Assembly: GCA_937880075.1 (NCBI GenBank)
Contig: CALFLM010000059.1
Location: forward strand, 62,001-126,000
Reading direction: 5' to 3'
Length of the DNA stretch: 64,000 nt
DNA from: an uncultured Romboutsia sp.
GTDB taxonomy: Bacteria > Bacillota > Clostridia > Peptostreptococcales > Peptostreptococcaceae
Made by a program: the position numbers and the translations under genes. Positions 9,701-18,596 of the stretch are shown in pieces. The notes beneath the pieces are model-generated. The model ran no database searches. It saw nothing but the letters and a program-made list of their open reading frames with translations, and was not told the DNA's origin. Position 1 is the stretch's first letter; each line of letters opens with the position of its first letter.

Positions 9701-11071
9701 ACAGAGGAACTATTTGGTGAAGGATATGTTTATAGAGCTGGTACAATAGGTACAGTAGCGGAAAAGACTGCTTTTGGATATGCTAAAAAATATGTAGAAG
9801 AAAATAATATACATGTTCCAAATGCAGAGGTTTTAAGATTATCAAATGGATGTACTGGGGTTAAAAGAACATCAGGTCAGCATCCAGGAGGAGTTATGGT
9901 TATTCCTCATTATAAGGATGTTTATGATTTTACACCAATACAATATCCTGCAAATGATATAAGCTGTGGAGTTATAACAACACACTTTGATTATCATTCT
10001 ATAAGTGGACGTATATTAAAGCTAGATATACTTGGGCACGATGCACCTACTATGATAAGAATGTTAGAGGATATAACTAAAATAGTAGCAACAGATATCC
10101 CATTAGATGACAAAAAAACAATGTCTTTATTTACATCTACAGAAGCTTTAGGAGTAACACCTGAAGAAATAAATTGTCCTATAGGTTCTCTAGCAATACC
10201 TGAGTTTGGTACAAAGTTCGTTAGACAAATGCTACTTGATACAAAACCAACAACATTTGCAGCATTAGTTCGTATATCTGGACTTTCTCATGGTACTGAC
10301 GTTTGGCTAAATAATGCCCAGGATTTAGTTAGAGATGATGTAGTTGGTATAGATGAGGTTATATCTACTCGTGATGATATAATGAACTACCTTATATTTA
10401 AAGGTCTAAAGCCTAAAAATGCATTTACAATAATGGAAAATGTAAGAAAAGGCAAAGGTTTAAAACCTGAGCATATAGAAGAAATGAACGAAAATAATGT
10501 TCCGAAGTGGTATATAGGCTCATGTCAAAAGATAAAGTACATGTTCCCTAAAGCACATGCAGTAGCTTATGTTATGATGTCATTTAGACTTGCATATTGC
10601 AAAGTACATTATCCAGAAGCTTTTTATGCAACATACTTTACTACAAAAGCAGAAGATTTTGATGCAGATTTAATAGTTAAAGGTCTTCCAGCTATTAAGG
10701 CTAGGATACAAGAAATAGAAAGTTTAGGAAATGATGCAACAGCGAAAGAAAAGAATATGCTAACTGTACTTGAGGTTGCACTTGAAATGTATGCAAGAGG
10801 GATAAAAATACTTCCTGTTGATATATATGAGTCAGATGCAAGTAAATTTAAGGTAGCAGGAGAAAAATTATTGCTTCCTCCTATGATAGCTCTTCAAGGA
10901 GTTGGAGAAAATGCTGCTATAAACATTCAAAAGGAAAGAGAAAATGGAGAGTTTATATCTAAAGAGGAACTTAGAAAGAGAACTAAAATTTCAAAAACGG
11001 TTATAGAGACACTTACTAATCATGGTTCACTTAATAATATGAGTGATGAGAATCAATTATCATTATTTTAA
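6773..11071 (+). CDS. polC: DNA polymerase III alpha subunit, PolC type
   Basis: This is the replicative DNA polymerase of low-GC Gram-positives, which carries its own proofreading nuclease. The 1432-residue length is normal. Domains in order: N-terminal and OB-fold region (to about 330), PHP domain (ELHAHTQMSSMDA near 335), inserted DEDDh exonuclease (FVVFDIETTG near 418, HRAVDDA near 562), PHP continuation, a four-Cys zinc site (about 903-937), palm and fingers (LVGSRGSVGSS near 876, DIDLNFSGDYQ near 959, FPKAHAVAY near 1257) and a helix-hairpin-helix end. The start is a TTG at 6773 behind AAAGGAAGTGA. It lies just upstream of the rimP-nusA operon, as in many Firmicutes, and has its own promoter and terminator. 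Confidence 0.97.
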   Translation: MESVKDYLDRLEINNNILNKQLKDVYVSKVVYFRENKIVYFHLTSKSIISYDILESLKEELKLKLSYFKDIKIKISYTGLDRKENKDIIKMYWMNIVYILKALCPSIAGWYKQIEYLCIEDNLKIKIPKGLFYDRLMKLNIAYVLKSRLNEELGIDLNITMEKAIDEEIDVKRIIRKSERVVEGKIRELEINSKEEKSDDEEAAYVIKPEYDERLIYGENVNAIVEKICDLNNNSGTVSIVGEIFDIDTKELRNGKILLIASITDFTSSISCKLFLNDTNKDSVLDNISKGTYVKIKGDTMYDIYQRELTMTITGIRAEEKPERVDKSEVKRVELHAHTQMSSMDAVTSTKKLIQQAAKWGHKAIAITDHGVVQAFPEAMGAAKGNDIKILYGVEGYLVEDSEDIVQDANDKELSQTFVVFDIETTGFSNTNDRITEIGAVKIENFKIVDKFSELINPQKDISYKIQELTGITNDMVKDKPTIDEVLPKFIEFIGDSVLVAHNAEFDMSFISEKCRQQNIEFKNKSIDTLTLARVLLPELKRHRLNVVAKALGVPLLNHHRAVDDAQATALIFVKFLEMLDKKGAKTLQQVNEVLGKVDYTKLGTSHITLIAKDYTGLKNLYKIVSDAHINHFYRSPRILKSVLEAHKEGIIIGSACEAGKVFKAVKKNVSDEEMAKIIDLYDYIEIMPIDNNRFMIDKGEVQDEEELRDLNRKLIETALKFGKIPVATGDVHFLEKHEAVLRKILKYSQGFKVDEEETYLHFRTTDEMLEEFKYLGEELAYEVVVTNSNKIADMVEVIKPIPDDTYPPVIEGSDVELREMCYKKAKRIYGDPVPEVVKARLDRELNSIIGNGYAVMYIIAQKLVTKSLSDGYLVGSRGSVGSSFAATMSDITEVNPLPAHYICDDPKCKYSYFFEIGEYGSGVDLPDKDCPKCGKPLRKDGHDIPFEVFLGFEGDKEPDIDLNFSGDYQPVIHKYTEELFGEGYVYRAGTIGTVAEKTAFGYAKKYVEENNIHVPNAEVLRLSNGCTGVKRTSGQHPGGVMVIPHYKDVYDFTPIQYPANDISCGVITTHFDYHSISGRILKLDILGHDAPTMIRMLEDITKIVATDIPLDDKKTMSLFTSTEALGVTPEEINCPIGSLAIPEFGTKFVRQMLLDTKPTTFAALVRISGLSHGTDVWLNNAQDLVRDDVVGIDEVISTRDDIMNYLIFKGLKPKNAFTIMENVRKGKGLKPEHIEEMNENNVPKWYIGSCQKIKYMFPKAHAVAYVMMSFRLAYCKVHYPEAFYATYFTTKAEDFDADLIVKGLPAIKARIQEIESLGNDATAKEKNMLTVLEVALEMYARGIKILPVDIYESDASKFKVAGEKLLLPPMIALQGVGENAAINIQKERENGEFISKEELRKRTKISKTVIETLTNHGSLNNMSDENQLSLF

Positions 11072-11102
11072 TAAAAGATTAAAAAATATAATAATAGATA
11101 AT

Positions 11103-11135
11103 AAAACATCTAGTTTAAATACTGGGTGTTTTTAT
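11103..11135 (+). terminator. Terminator after polC
   Basis: AAAACATCTAGT pairs with ACTGGGTGTTTTT across a short loop, 32 bases after the polC stop, and ends in T residues. Confidence 0.65.
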
Positions 11136-11267
11136 TATAGAAGGAATATGTATTGACATGCTATTTAAGAATTTTTTTTAGAGTACTGTAAATAATATTT
11201 ATAAAGTTTAATAAAGGCAATAATTTAAATAATCAATATTCTAAAGACATCTTAAGTAGGAGGGAAT

Positions 11268-12842
11268 ATGAGAAAAATTATTATTACCTCGGTAATATTT
11301 ACTATTACCTTATTATCAGCATGTAGTATAAAAGAAAATCCAATAGAAATATTAAACCCAACTGAGATAAATCAAAAAATATCTGGAAGTTATGAAGTTG
11401 AAACTATAGATTTTAATGTTGGAGAGAGAAATATTGATGATATTAATTATAGCTTGAAAGGAATAATCTCAATACCAAAAGATTCAAAACAGAAAAAGTT
11501 AAAAGTTGCAATAATTGTTCCAGGTTATTATAAAGATATGAAGAGACAAGATAAGGGATTTATGTATCTTACAGAATATATTGCTAAAAATGGGTATTTA
11601 GGAATATCCATAGATACTGATCCTGCTTATTATATAAAACATACAGTAGATAAAGAATATGAAAATATTCCTAAAATAGTTGATGAACATATAAAGACAC
11701 TTAGAGAAGCAAATGATGGTAATAATATATATGGTATAGATTTAGAAAATAAAATAGATTTTAAACATATAGCTTTAATTAGCAGCTCTACAAGTAAAGA
11801 AGCGATATTTAAATTGACTAAAGAACAAAGTGAGAAAGGCGTAAATATATCGACTTTATTACTAATTAATCCAACTAATAATAAGTATAATGACTTTAAT
11901 ATAGATAATGTAAAAAATATATCTATATTGGTATCAGAATTAGATAAAGATGTAGTTGGATTAGATGGATTTAGTATTTATGATATGTTAAAAGAATACA
12001 AAAATCAAAATATATTATCTTTAACCTTATTAAAAAATGCTAATCATAATTATTTTAATTCAAAGATTAAATTAAATGACGCCCAAAATTTAGATATAGA
12101 TTTGAGTAAACAAATTACTAGATTAGACCAAGAAAAATTTTTAAAAAAATTTACAGTAGGTTATTTAAAAGCTTGCTTTAGAAATAAATATGATAATACT
12201 ATCTATGATACTAAAATATCTACAGTAACAAAAATAGATAACTTAGATGTGATTAATTATTTACAAACATCTAAAAATGAAAACCTAAAAGATATAAGAA
12301 AAATAAATGAGTTAAAAGGTAAGAATATAAAATTTAGTATAATTAAAAAATCTAATATAATATATGAAGATGAATTACCAGAAATAAATTTACCAAAAAC
12401 TAATAAGAATGTATTAGAATTGTTGAATATAAAGTGGGAGTATAAAGGTGGAAAATTATCATTTAAGCCTGATATAAGTGATTTTAGTAAATTTAACAAT
12501 ATAACTATAAATACTATGCTATACCCCGGTAATGAATCAAATGTAAAAGGAAGAGCTCAAAGTATATGTATAGAATTAGTAGATAATAAAGGAAAATCTG
12601 AGAAAGTAGAAGTTTCAAAAGATAGTAACTTAATTGATTACCCAAAAGGTAAAATAGAAAATTTAGACTTTGGAAATGGTAAAGAAATTAGATTTTGGGA
12701 TCAAATTACACCATTATCAAACATAAGGATTCCAATGGTTTTATACAATGATATAGATTTGAAAAATATAAAAAGATGTAACATAATATTTGATAGAACA
12801 GATAGTGGAGATTTGTTATTTGAATCAATAATGGTAGACTAA
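11268..12842 (+). CDS. Lipoprotein with degenerate alpha/beta-hydrolase-like domain
   Basis: The 524-residue protein starts with a lipoprotein signal peptide (lipobox LLSAC, Cys at about 19), so it should be anchored outside the membrane. Residues about 60-300 look like an alpha/beta-hydrolase fold: 'KVAIIVPGYYKDM' matches the oxyanion strand, but the nucleophile elbow position reads ISSSTSKEA rather than GHSxG. A later NANHNYF could match the catalytic-His region. The C-terminal 150 residues look like a beta-rich domain. GGAGGGA precedes the ATG. It sits alone between polC and rimP. I do not recognise a named family, and enzyme activity is uncertain. Confidence 0.55.
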   Translation: MRKIIITSVIFTITLLSACSIKENPIEILNPTEINQKISGSYEVETIDFNVGERNIDDINYSLKGIISIPKDSKQKKLKVAIIVPGYYKDMKRQDKGFMYLTEYIAKNGYLGISIDTDPAYYIKHTVDKEYENIPKIVDEHIKTLREANDGNNIYGIDLENKIDFKHIALISSSTSKEAIFKLTKEQSEKGVNISTLLLINPTNNKYNDFNIDNVKNISILVSELDKDVVGLDGFSIYDMLKEYKNQNILSLTLLKNANHNYFNSKIKLNDAQNLDIDLSKQITRLDQEKFLKKFTVGYLKACFRNKYDNTIYDTKISTVTKIDNLDVINYLQTSKNENLKDIRKINELKGKNIKFSIIKKSNIIYEDELPEINLPKTNKNVLELLNIKWEYKGGKLSFKPDISDFSKFNNITINTMLYPGNESNVKGRAQSICIELVDNKGKSEKVEVSKDSNLIDYPKGKIENLDFGNGKEIRFWDQITPLSNIRIPMVLYNDIDLKNIKRCNIIFDRTDSGDLLFESIMVD

Positions 12843-12971
12843 AAATTAAAATTTTTAAACTTAGTATTTTTGTAGAATTTTTTATATTTAATTCATATAC
12901 TGAAGTAAGAAATTGCTTTAAGAAAATTTTGGGGCTATAAAATTAACAATTAATTTAAAGTCAATTAAAAT

Positions 12972-13000
12972 TTGCAACAAAAACTAATATATGGTATTAT
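12972..13000 (+). promoter_or_regulatory. Promoter of the rimP-nusA-infB operon
   Basis: TTGCAA (12972-12977) and TATTAT (12995-13000) are separated by exactly 17 bases. A transcript from here would begin near 13007 and include the hairpin at 13032-13064 before rimP. Confidence 0.65.
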
Positions 13001-13031
13001 AGTATATAAAATAGTATATATTGCAAAAACT

Positions 13032-13064
13032 AAGAGTGGGACAACAGTGCTCACTCTTTTGTTT
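13032..13064 (+). terminator. Attenuator-like intrinsic terminator in the rimP-nusA leader
   Basis: AAGAGTGGG (13032-13040) pairs with the arm at 13050-13058 (one G-U pair), followed by TTGTTTT. It lies downstream of the likely promoter and about 40 bases before rimP, so it is probably a leader attenuator. It might also stop transcripts from upstream. Confidence 0.65.
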
Positions 13065-13099
13065 TAAAAAAATTACAACTGAATAGGAGGGAAACGCAA

Positions 13100-13561
13100 A
13101 TGAGAAAAAGTATAGAAGCTACAATAGAAGAAATAGTTCAACCTATAGTTGATGCTAAAAATTTTGAAATAGTAGATATAGAATATGTTAAAGAAGCTGG
13201 AGAATATTACTTAAGAGTTTACCTAGATAAAGAAGGTGGTATATCTTTAAGTGACTGTGAATTAGTTAGTAGAGAGCTAAGTGAAATATTAGATGTAAAA
13301 GATCCTATAAAGGATAATTATTTCTTAGAAGTATCTTCACCAGGACTTGATAGACCGCTTAAAAAAGATAAGGATTTTGAAAGATACAAAGGTAGAGATG
13401 TTGAAATAAAATTATATAAGCCAATGAATGGTTCTAAACAATTTGAAGGAGAACTAGTTGGATTAACTGAAGATAATAATATAAAAGTTAAAATAGATGG
13501 TGAAGAAGTAGATTTTACAAGAAAAGAAGTTGCACTTATAAGACTTGCAATAAAGTTTTAG
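13100..13561 (+). CDS. rimP: Ribosome maturation factor RimP
   Basis: RimP helps mature the 30S subunit in the cytosol. The 153-residue length and two-domain layout fit: an N-terminal alpha/beta domain with 'YYLRVYLDKEGGISLSDCE' and 'LEVSSPGLDRPLKK', which are family hallmarks, and a C-terminal SH3-like barrel (about 85-153). GGAGGGAAA lies before the ATG. It is the first gene of the nusA-infB operon, the standard order in Firmicutes. Confidence 0.95.
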   Translation: MRKSIEATIEEIVQPIVDAKNFEIVDIEYVKEAGEYYLRVYLDKEGGISLSDCELVSRELSEILDVKDPIKDNYFLEVSSPGLDRPLKKDKDFERYKGRDVEIKLYKPMNGSKQFEGELVGLTEDNNIKVKIDGEEVDFTRKEVALIRLAIKF

Positions 13562-13590
13562 TTAAAGAGAATTATGGAGGAAAAATAGCA

Positions 13591-14643
13591 ATGAATCATG
13601 AATTTATGGAAGCATTAGATGAACTAGAAAAAGACAGAGGAATAGATAAAGAGATACTTATAGACACTATAGAACAAGCTCTTTTAACAGCATATAAGAA
13701 AAACTTTGGATCAGCTCAAAATGTTAGAGTTGAAATTGACAGAGAAAGAGGAGATGTTAGAGTATTTTCTCAAAGAGTAGTAGTTGATGAATCTGACTTG
13801 TATGATACTTTCCTTGAAATTGAACTAAACGATGCAAGAGAAATAAGTCCAAATTATGAGTTAGGAGATATAATAGAGAATGAAGTAACTCCTAAAGATT
13901 TCGGAAGAATAGCAGCTCAAACTGCAAAGCAAGTTGTTGTTCAAAGAATAAGAGAAGCTGAAAGAGAAATAGTATACAATGAGTTTATGGATAAAGAAAA
14001 TGAAATAGTTACAGGAGAAGTAGCTAGAGTAAATAAAAATATAGTATACGTAAACTTAGGTAGAATAGAAGCTATAATGACTCAAGCTGAACAAATACCA
14101 GGAGAACACTATCAAGCTGGACAAAAAATAAAGGTATATATATTAGAAGTAAAGAAAACTAATAAAGGACCTCAAATAGTAGTATCAAGAAGTCATCCAG
14201 GATTAGTTAAGAGATTATTTGAATTTGAAGTACCTGAAATATTTGAAGGTATAGTTCAAATAAAATCTGTTTCAAGAGAAGCTGGCTCAAGAACTAAGAT
14301 GGCAGTTAAATCAATAGATGAAAAAATAGATCCAATAGGAGCTTGTGTTGGTCCTAAAGGTTCAAGAGTTAAAAACATAGTTGATGAACTTGGAGATGAA
14401 AAAATAGACATAATCAAGTATAGCGATGATCCAGCTGAATATATATCTGCTTCACTTAGCCCATCAAAGGTTGAAAAAGTAGAAGTTAATGAAGAAGAAA
14501 AGTCTGCTTTAGTAGTAGTTCCTGACTACCAATTGTCACTTGCAATAGGTAAAGAAGGACAAAATGCAAGACTTGCAGCTAAACTTACTAACTGGAAGAT
14601 AGATATAAAAAGCGAATCACAAGCAAAACAAGATCAAGAATAA
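13591..14643 (+). CDS. nusA: Transcription termination/antitermination factor NusA
   Basis: NusA binds RNA polymerase and nascent RNA and modulates pausing, termination and antitermination. The 350-residue protein has the Gram-positive length: an N-terminal polymerase-binding domain (1-125), an S1 domain (about 135-200, 'GEVARVNKNIVYVNLGR'), and two KH domains (GACVGPKGSRVKNIV near 250; LAIGKEGQNARLAAKL near 315). It lacks the C-terminal acidic repeats found in enterobacteria. The ATG follows TATGGAGGAAAAA and lies 29 bases after rimP. It may autoregulate through the leader hairpin. Confidence 0.96.
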   Translation: MNHEFMEALDELEKDRGIDKEILIDTIEQALLTAYKKNFGSAQNVRVEIDRERGDVRVFSQRVVVDESDLYDTFLEIELNDAREISPNYELGDIIENEVTPKDFGRIAAQTAKQVVVQRIREAEREIVYNEFMDKENEIVTGEVARVNKNIVYVNLGRIEAIMTQAEQIPGEHYQAGQKIKVYILEVKKTNKGPQIVVSRSHPGLVKRLFEFEVPEIFEGIVQIKSVSREAGSRTKMAVKSIDEKIDPIGACVGPKGSRVKNIVDELGDEKIDIIKYSDDPAEYISASLSPSKVEKVEVNEEEKSALVVVPDYQLSLAIGKEGQNARLAAKLTNWKIDIKSESQAKQDQE

Positions 14644-14656
14644 GGAGGGATGACCT

Positions 14657-14932
14657 TTGCAAAAAATTAAAAAGGTACCTCAAAGAAAGTGTATAGCTTG
14701 TCAAGAAAGAGACTCTAAAAAAGGGTTAATAAGAATAGTAAAAAATAAAGAATGTCAAATATTTTTAGACCCAATAGGAAAAGCAAACGGTAGAGGTGCA
14801 TATATATGTAAAGATGCAGAATGTTTAAAAAAGGCAATAAAGTCTAAAGCCTTAAATAGAGCATTCAAAATAGAAGTACCTAACGAGGTATATGAAAATC
14901 TACTTGAGGAGCTACAAAAATATGAAGACTAA
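14657..14932 (+). CDS. ylxR: YlxR family RNA-binding protein (RnpM-like)
   Basis: This 91-residue basic protein has the YlxR signature RKCIACQERDSKKGLIRI and 'GRGAYIC'. Family members bind RNA; the B. subtilis protein has been linked to RNase P modulation (RnpM). It starts with a TTG at 14657 behind AAGGAGGGA (14642-14650). It lies between nusA and the L7Ae-like gene as in other Firmicutes, and its end overlaps the start of the next gene. Confidence 0.9.
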   Translation: MQKIKKVPQRKCIACQERDSKKGLIRIVKNKECQIFLDPIGKANGRGAYICKDAECLKKAIKSKALNRAFKIEVPNEVYENLLEELQKYED

Positions 14933-15242
14933 TGAAGATAAAATATACTCATTTTTAGGCCTTGCAACTCGTGCAGGTAAAATAGTGTCAGGAGATGATT
15001 CAACATTACTTGAACTAAAAAGAGGAAATGTTAAGCTAGTTATAGTTGCAGAAGATGCATCTGATAATACTAAGAAGTTATTTAAAGATAAATCTAGCTA
15101 CAGAAATGTTCCATATGTATATTTTTCAAGTAAATTACAACTAGGATATGCAATAGGAAAGGCTCCAAGAGCGGCTCTAGGAGTTAAAGATGTTAATTTT
15201 GCCAATAAAATATTGGAATTAATTGAAACACAAAAAATATAA
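14922..15242 (+). CDS. ylxQ: L7Ae-family ribosomal protein (YlxQ)
   Basis: The 106-residue protein matches the L7Ae/L30e kink-turn RNA-binding family: 'FLGLATRAGKIVSGDDS' and 'LVIVAEDASDNTKK' are typical. It probably binds K-turns in RNA. The frame is open from 14892, but GAGGAG at 14906-14911 fits the ATG at 14922, overlapping ylxR by 11 bases. That start gives the expected MKTNEDKIYSFLGLA beginning. It is part of the nusA-infB operon. Confidence 0.88.
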   Translation: MKTNEDKIYSFLGLATRAGKIVSGDDSTLLELKRGNVKLVIVAEDASDNTKKLFKDKSSYRNVPYVYFSSKLQLGYAIGKAPRAALGVKDVNFANKILELIETQKI

Positions 15243-15256
15243 TAGGGGGTGATCTT

Positions 15257-17203
15257 GTGTCAAAAGCAAGAGTATACCAAATAGCAAATGAATTAAAAAT
15301 GTCTAACGAAGACGTATTAGCTAAATTAAAAGAATTAGAAATAAATGCAGTAGATAAAAATTCTGAATTAGAAGAAGATGAAGTTGAATTAGTACTGGAA
15401 ATATTAAAAGATGAAATGGCTTTAACAAATGGGAATACAATAGCTATAGATGGAAAGTTAACAGTTCAAGAATTAGCTACAAAATTAGATAAATCTGCAT
15501 CTGAAATAATAATGAAACTTATGAAGATGGGAACAATGGCAACAATAAACCAAGAAATAAGTTTTGAAATAGGTTCATTAGTTGCTAGTGAATATGGATT
15601 TGAATTAGTAGAAGGTTCAGCTAATGACGAAGAAGAGTTAGAAGCAATAGATGCTTTAATAGATATAGAAGAAGATAAAGAAGAAGACTTAGTAAAAAGA
15701 CCACCAGTTGTTACTGTAATGGGACATGTTGACCATGGTAAAACTTCTTTACTTGATGCTATAAGAAAAACTAACGTAACTTCAAGTGAAGCAGGAGGAA
15801 TAACTCAACATATAGGTGCTTCAGAAGTTATGGTAAATGGAGAAAAAGTAGTATTTTTAGATACTCCAGGACACGAAGCTTTCACATCTATGAGAGCTAG
15901 AGGAGCACAAGTTACAGATATGGCAATATTAGTTGTTGCCGCAGATGATGGAATAATGCCTCAAACAATAGAAGCTATAAACCATGCTAAAGCTGCTAAT
16001 GTACCATTAATAGTTGCCATAAACAAAATAGATAAGCCAGGTGCAAATCCTGATAGAGTTAAGCAAGAATTAGCTGACCAAGGATTATTAGTTGAAGACT
16101 GGGGTGGAGATGTTATATGTGTTCCAGTATCAGCTTTAAAAAGAGAAGGTATAGATACACTACTTGAAATGGTACTTTTAGTTGCAGAAATGGAAGAATT
16201 AAAAGCTAATCCTAACAAAAGAGCAGTAGGTACAGTTATAGAAGCGCAACTTGATAAAGGTAGAGGACCAGTTGCAACAGTACTTGTTCAAGGTGGTACT
16301 TTAAGAGTTGGGGACCCAATAGTTGCTGGAGTTGCTAGTGGTAAAGTAAGAGCAATGATAAACTCTAAAGGAAAGAGAGTTAAAGTTGCTGGACCTTCTA
16401 CAGCAGTAGAAATATTAGGGTTATCAGAAGTTCCACAAGGTGGAGACCAAGTTGTTGCAGTACCAAATGATAAAGCTGCAAGATTAGTAGCTGAAAAGAG
16501 ACAACAAATGGCTAGAGAAGAAATGTTAAAATCTAACCAAAGAATGTCTTTAGATGACTTCTTCGCTCAAATGGGAGATGCTGAAGTTAAAGAATTACCT
16601 ATAATAGTAAAAGCAGATGTTCAAGGTTCTGTTCAAGCAGTTAAGCAATCGCTTGAAAAATTATCTAATGAAGAAGTTGTTGTTAGAGTAATACATGGTG
16701 GTGTTGGTGCTGTAACTGAATCAGATGTAACACTTGCAACTGCATCTAACGCAATAATAATAGGATTTAATGTAAGACCAGTTCCAAGTGCAGAAGTACT
16801 TGCTAAAAAAGAGGGTGTGGATGTAAGAACATACACTATTATATACAAGGCTATAGAAGATGTTCAATCAGCTATGACTGGTATGTTAGACCCAGAATAT
16901 GTTGATGAAGATACAGGAAAAGCTGAAGTTAGAGAAATATTTAAGTTATCTGGCGTTGGAACTATAGCAGGGTGTTATGTAACTAGTGGTAAGGTATTTA
17001 GAGGATCTAAAGTAAGAATAGTAAGAGATGGATTCATAATACATGAAGGCCAATTAGCAGCTCTTAAGAGATTTAAAGATGATGTTAAAGAAGTTAACCA
17101 AGGTTACGAATGTGGTATGAGTTTTGTAAACTTCAATGACATAAAAGAAGGAGATATAATAGAAGCTTATATAACTAAAGAAGTAGAAAGAAAATTAAAA
17201 TAG
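15257..17203 (+). CDS. infB: Translation initiation factor IF-2
   Basis: IF-2 is the GTPase that brings initiator fMet-tRNA to the 30S subunit and promotes subunit joining. The 648-residue form is short, as in clostridia, with two small IF2_N domains (about 1-50 and 60-115) and no long linker. G-domain motifs are intact: GHVDHGKT near 155, DTPGHEAF near 200, NKID near 255. Domains II-IV follow. The start is a GTG at 15257 behind AGGGGGTGAT, 14 bases after ylxQ. Confidence 0.97.
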   Translation: MSKARVYQIANELKMSNEDVLAKLKELEINAVDKNSELEEDEVELVLEILKDEMALTNGNTIAIDGKLTVQELATKLDKSASEIIMKLMKMGTMATINQEISFEIGSLVASEYGFELVEGSANDEEELEAIDALIDIEEDKEEDLVKRPPVVTVMGHVDHGKTSLLDAIRKTNVTSSEAGGITQHIGASEVMVNGEKVVFLDTPGHEAFTSMRARGAQVTDMAILVVAADDGIMPQTIEAINHAKAANVPLIVAINKIDKPGANPDRVKQELADQGLLVEDWGGDVICVPVSALKREGIDTLLEMVLLVAEMEELKANPNKRAVGTVIEAQLDKGRGPVATVLVQGGTLRVGDPIVAGVASGKVRAMINSKGKRVKVAGPSTAVEILGLSEVPQGGDQVVAVPNDKAARLVAEKRQQMAREEMLKSNQRMSLDDFFAQMGDAEVKELPIIVKADVQGSVQAVKQSLEKLSNEEVVVRVIHGGVGAVTESDVTLATASNAIIIGFNVRPVPSAEVLAKKEGVDVRTYTIIYKAIEDVQSAMTGMLDPEYVDEDTGKAEVREIFKLSGVGTIAGCYVTSGKVFRGSKVRIVRDGFIIHEGQLAALKRFKDDVKEVNQGYECGMSFVNFNDIKEGDIIEAYITKEVERKLK

Positions 17204-17224
17204 ATATAAAAGAGGTCGATATTA

Positions 17225-17611
17225 ATGGCATCATATAATAGAACAAAGAGAATAGCAGAAGAGATAAAAAAAGTTATAAGCTCAATGCTTATAAGTGGAA
17301 TAAAAGACCCTAGAATAACATCTATGGTAAGTGTAACTGATGTTGAAGTTACAAATGACTTAAGCTATGCATATGTTTATGTAAGTATATTAGGTGGAGA
17401 TGAAGAATCTACACTATTAGGACTAAAAAGTGCAGTAAATTATATAAGAAGAGAAGTAAGCAGAAGTGTTAAGCTTAGACATACTCCACAAATAATATTT
17501 AAAGTTGATGATTCTATTAAAAATGGTATGTATATGGACCATTTAATAAGAAAAGTTAATGAAGGAGCAACGGCATCTTCATTTGACGAGGAAGAATTTG
17601 ATGAAGAATAA
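17225..17611 (+). CDS. rbfA: Ribosome-binding factor A
   Basis: RbfA binds the 30S subunit during late maturation and cold adaptation. The 128-residue protein has a type-II KH fold with the family core 'DPRITSMVSVTDVEVTNDLS' and 'LRHTPQIIFKVDDSI', followed by a short acidic tail. It follows infB by 21 bases and its end overlaps nrnA by 11 bases, so translation is probably coupled. Confidence 0.95.
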   Translation: MASYNRTKRIAEEIKKVISSMLISGIKDPRITSMVSVTDVEVTNDLSYAYVYVSILGGDEESTLLGLKSAVNYIRREVSRSVKLRHTPQIIFKVDDSIKNGMYMDHLIRKVNEGATASSFDEEEFDEE

Positions 17612-18596
17612 TATAGAGAGTATAATAAAATACTTAAAAGGAAGTAACGATGATTTCATCGTTACTTCTCATATTAGTCCAGATGGAGATAACATAGGTT
17701 CAACTTTAGCAATGTATTATACTTTAAATAAATTAGGGAAAAACGTTTACTATGTGTTAGATGATAATCCACCAAAAAATTTAAAGTTTTTAGTTGAAAA
17801 TATGAATATATTAAAATCAGAAGAAGTCAACTTAGATAGTTACAATATAGTAGCACTTGATTGTGGAGATAAAAAAAGAATTTGCTTAAGTCAAAAATTA
17901 GTAGATAATGCTAAGAAAATAATATGTATAGATCATCATGTAAGTAATGATCATTATGGTGATTTTAATTACATAGATACTGAAGCATCATCAACTTGTG
18001 AGTTAGTTTATAATTTATTAGTAAAATATAATAAATATGAAAATGTAAATATAATAGATGAAGATATAGCTACATGTTTATATACTGGTTTAGTAACTGA
18101 TACTGGTAATTTTGTATATTCAAACGCTCATCCAAGTAGTTTTGAAATGGCAAAGGAGCTTTTATTAAAAGGAGCTAAAAAAGATATTATAATTCAAAAA
18201 GTATTCCAAAGTAATCCATATAACTATTATAAATTATTAGGTGAAGCTTTAAATACTTTAGATATAGTAGATGGAAAAATTGCTAGTATAATTATAACTA
18301 AAGAAATGTTAAAACGAAATGTGATAAGCTTTAATGATTTAGATGGTATAACATCATACACTAGAGATATAGAAGGTGTTGAAGTTGGAATACTTCTAAA
18401 AGAGAAAAAAGAAAACGAAGTAAAAGTAAGTCTAAGATCTAAAAACTATGTAGATGTAAGTAAAATAGCTCAAAGCTTTAATGGTGGAGGACACATAAGA
18501 GCTGCAGGTTTAACTATTTACTCTAGCATAGAAGATGCAAAGAAAAAGATTGTCGAGGCGGTAGTAAAAGCAGTGCAAGGTGAAAAATATGAATAA
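17601..18596 (+). CDS. nrnA: DHH/DHHA1 nanoRNase/phosphoesterase (NrnA-like)
   Basis: The 331-residue enzyme should degrade short RNAs and dephosphorylate pAp, or hydrolyse linear dinucleotides. DHH-family motifs are present: SPDGDNIGS near 26, DCGD near 80, CIDHHVSN near 110, and the DHHA1 glycine-rich GGGHIRAAG near 300. The frame is open from 17559, but the ATG at 17601 with GAGGAAG upstream is preferred and overlaps the rbfA stop. It overlaps truB by 8 bases. The order rbfA-nrnA-truB is common in Firmicutes. Confidence 0.92.
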   Translation: MKNNIESIIKYLKGSNDDFIVTSHISPDGDNIGSTLAMYYTLNKLGKNVYYVLDDNPPKNLKFLVENMNILKSEEVNLDSYNIVALDCGDKKRICLSQKLVDNAKKIICIDHHVSNDHYGDFNYIDTEASSTCELVYNLLVKYNKYENVNIIDEDIATCLYTGLVTDTGNFVYSNAHPSSFEMAKELLLKGAKKDIIIQKVFQSNPYNYYKLLGEALNTLDIVDGKIASIIITKEMLKRNVISFNDLDGITSYTRDIEGVEVGILLKEKKENEVKVSLRSKNYVDVSKIAQSFNGGGHIRAAGLTIYSSIEDAKKKIVEAVVKAVQGEKYE

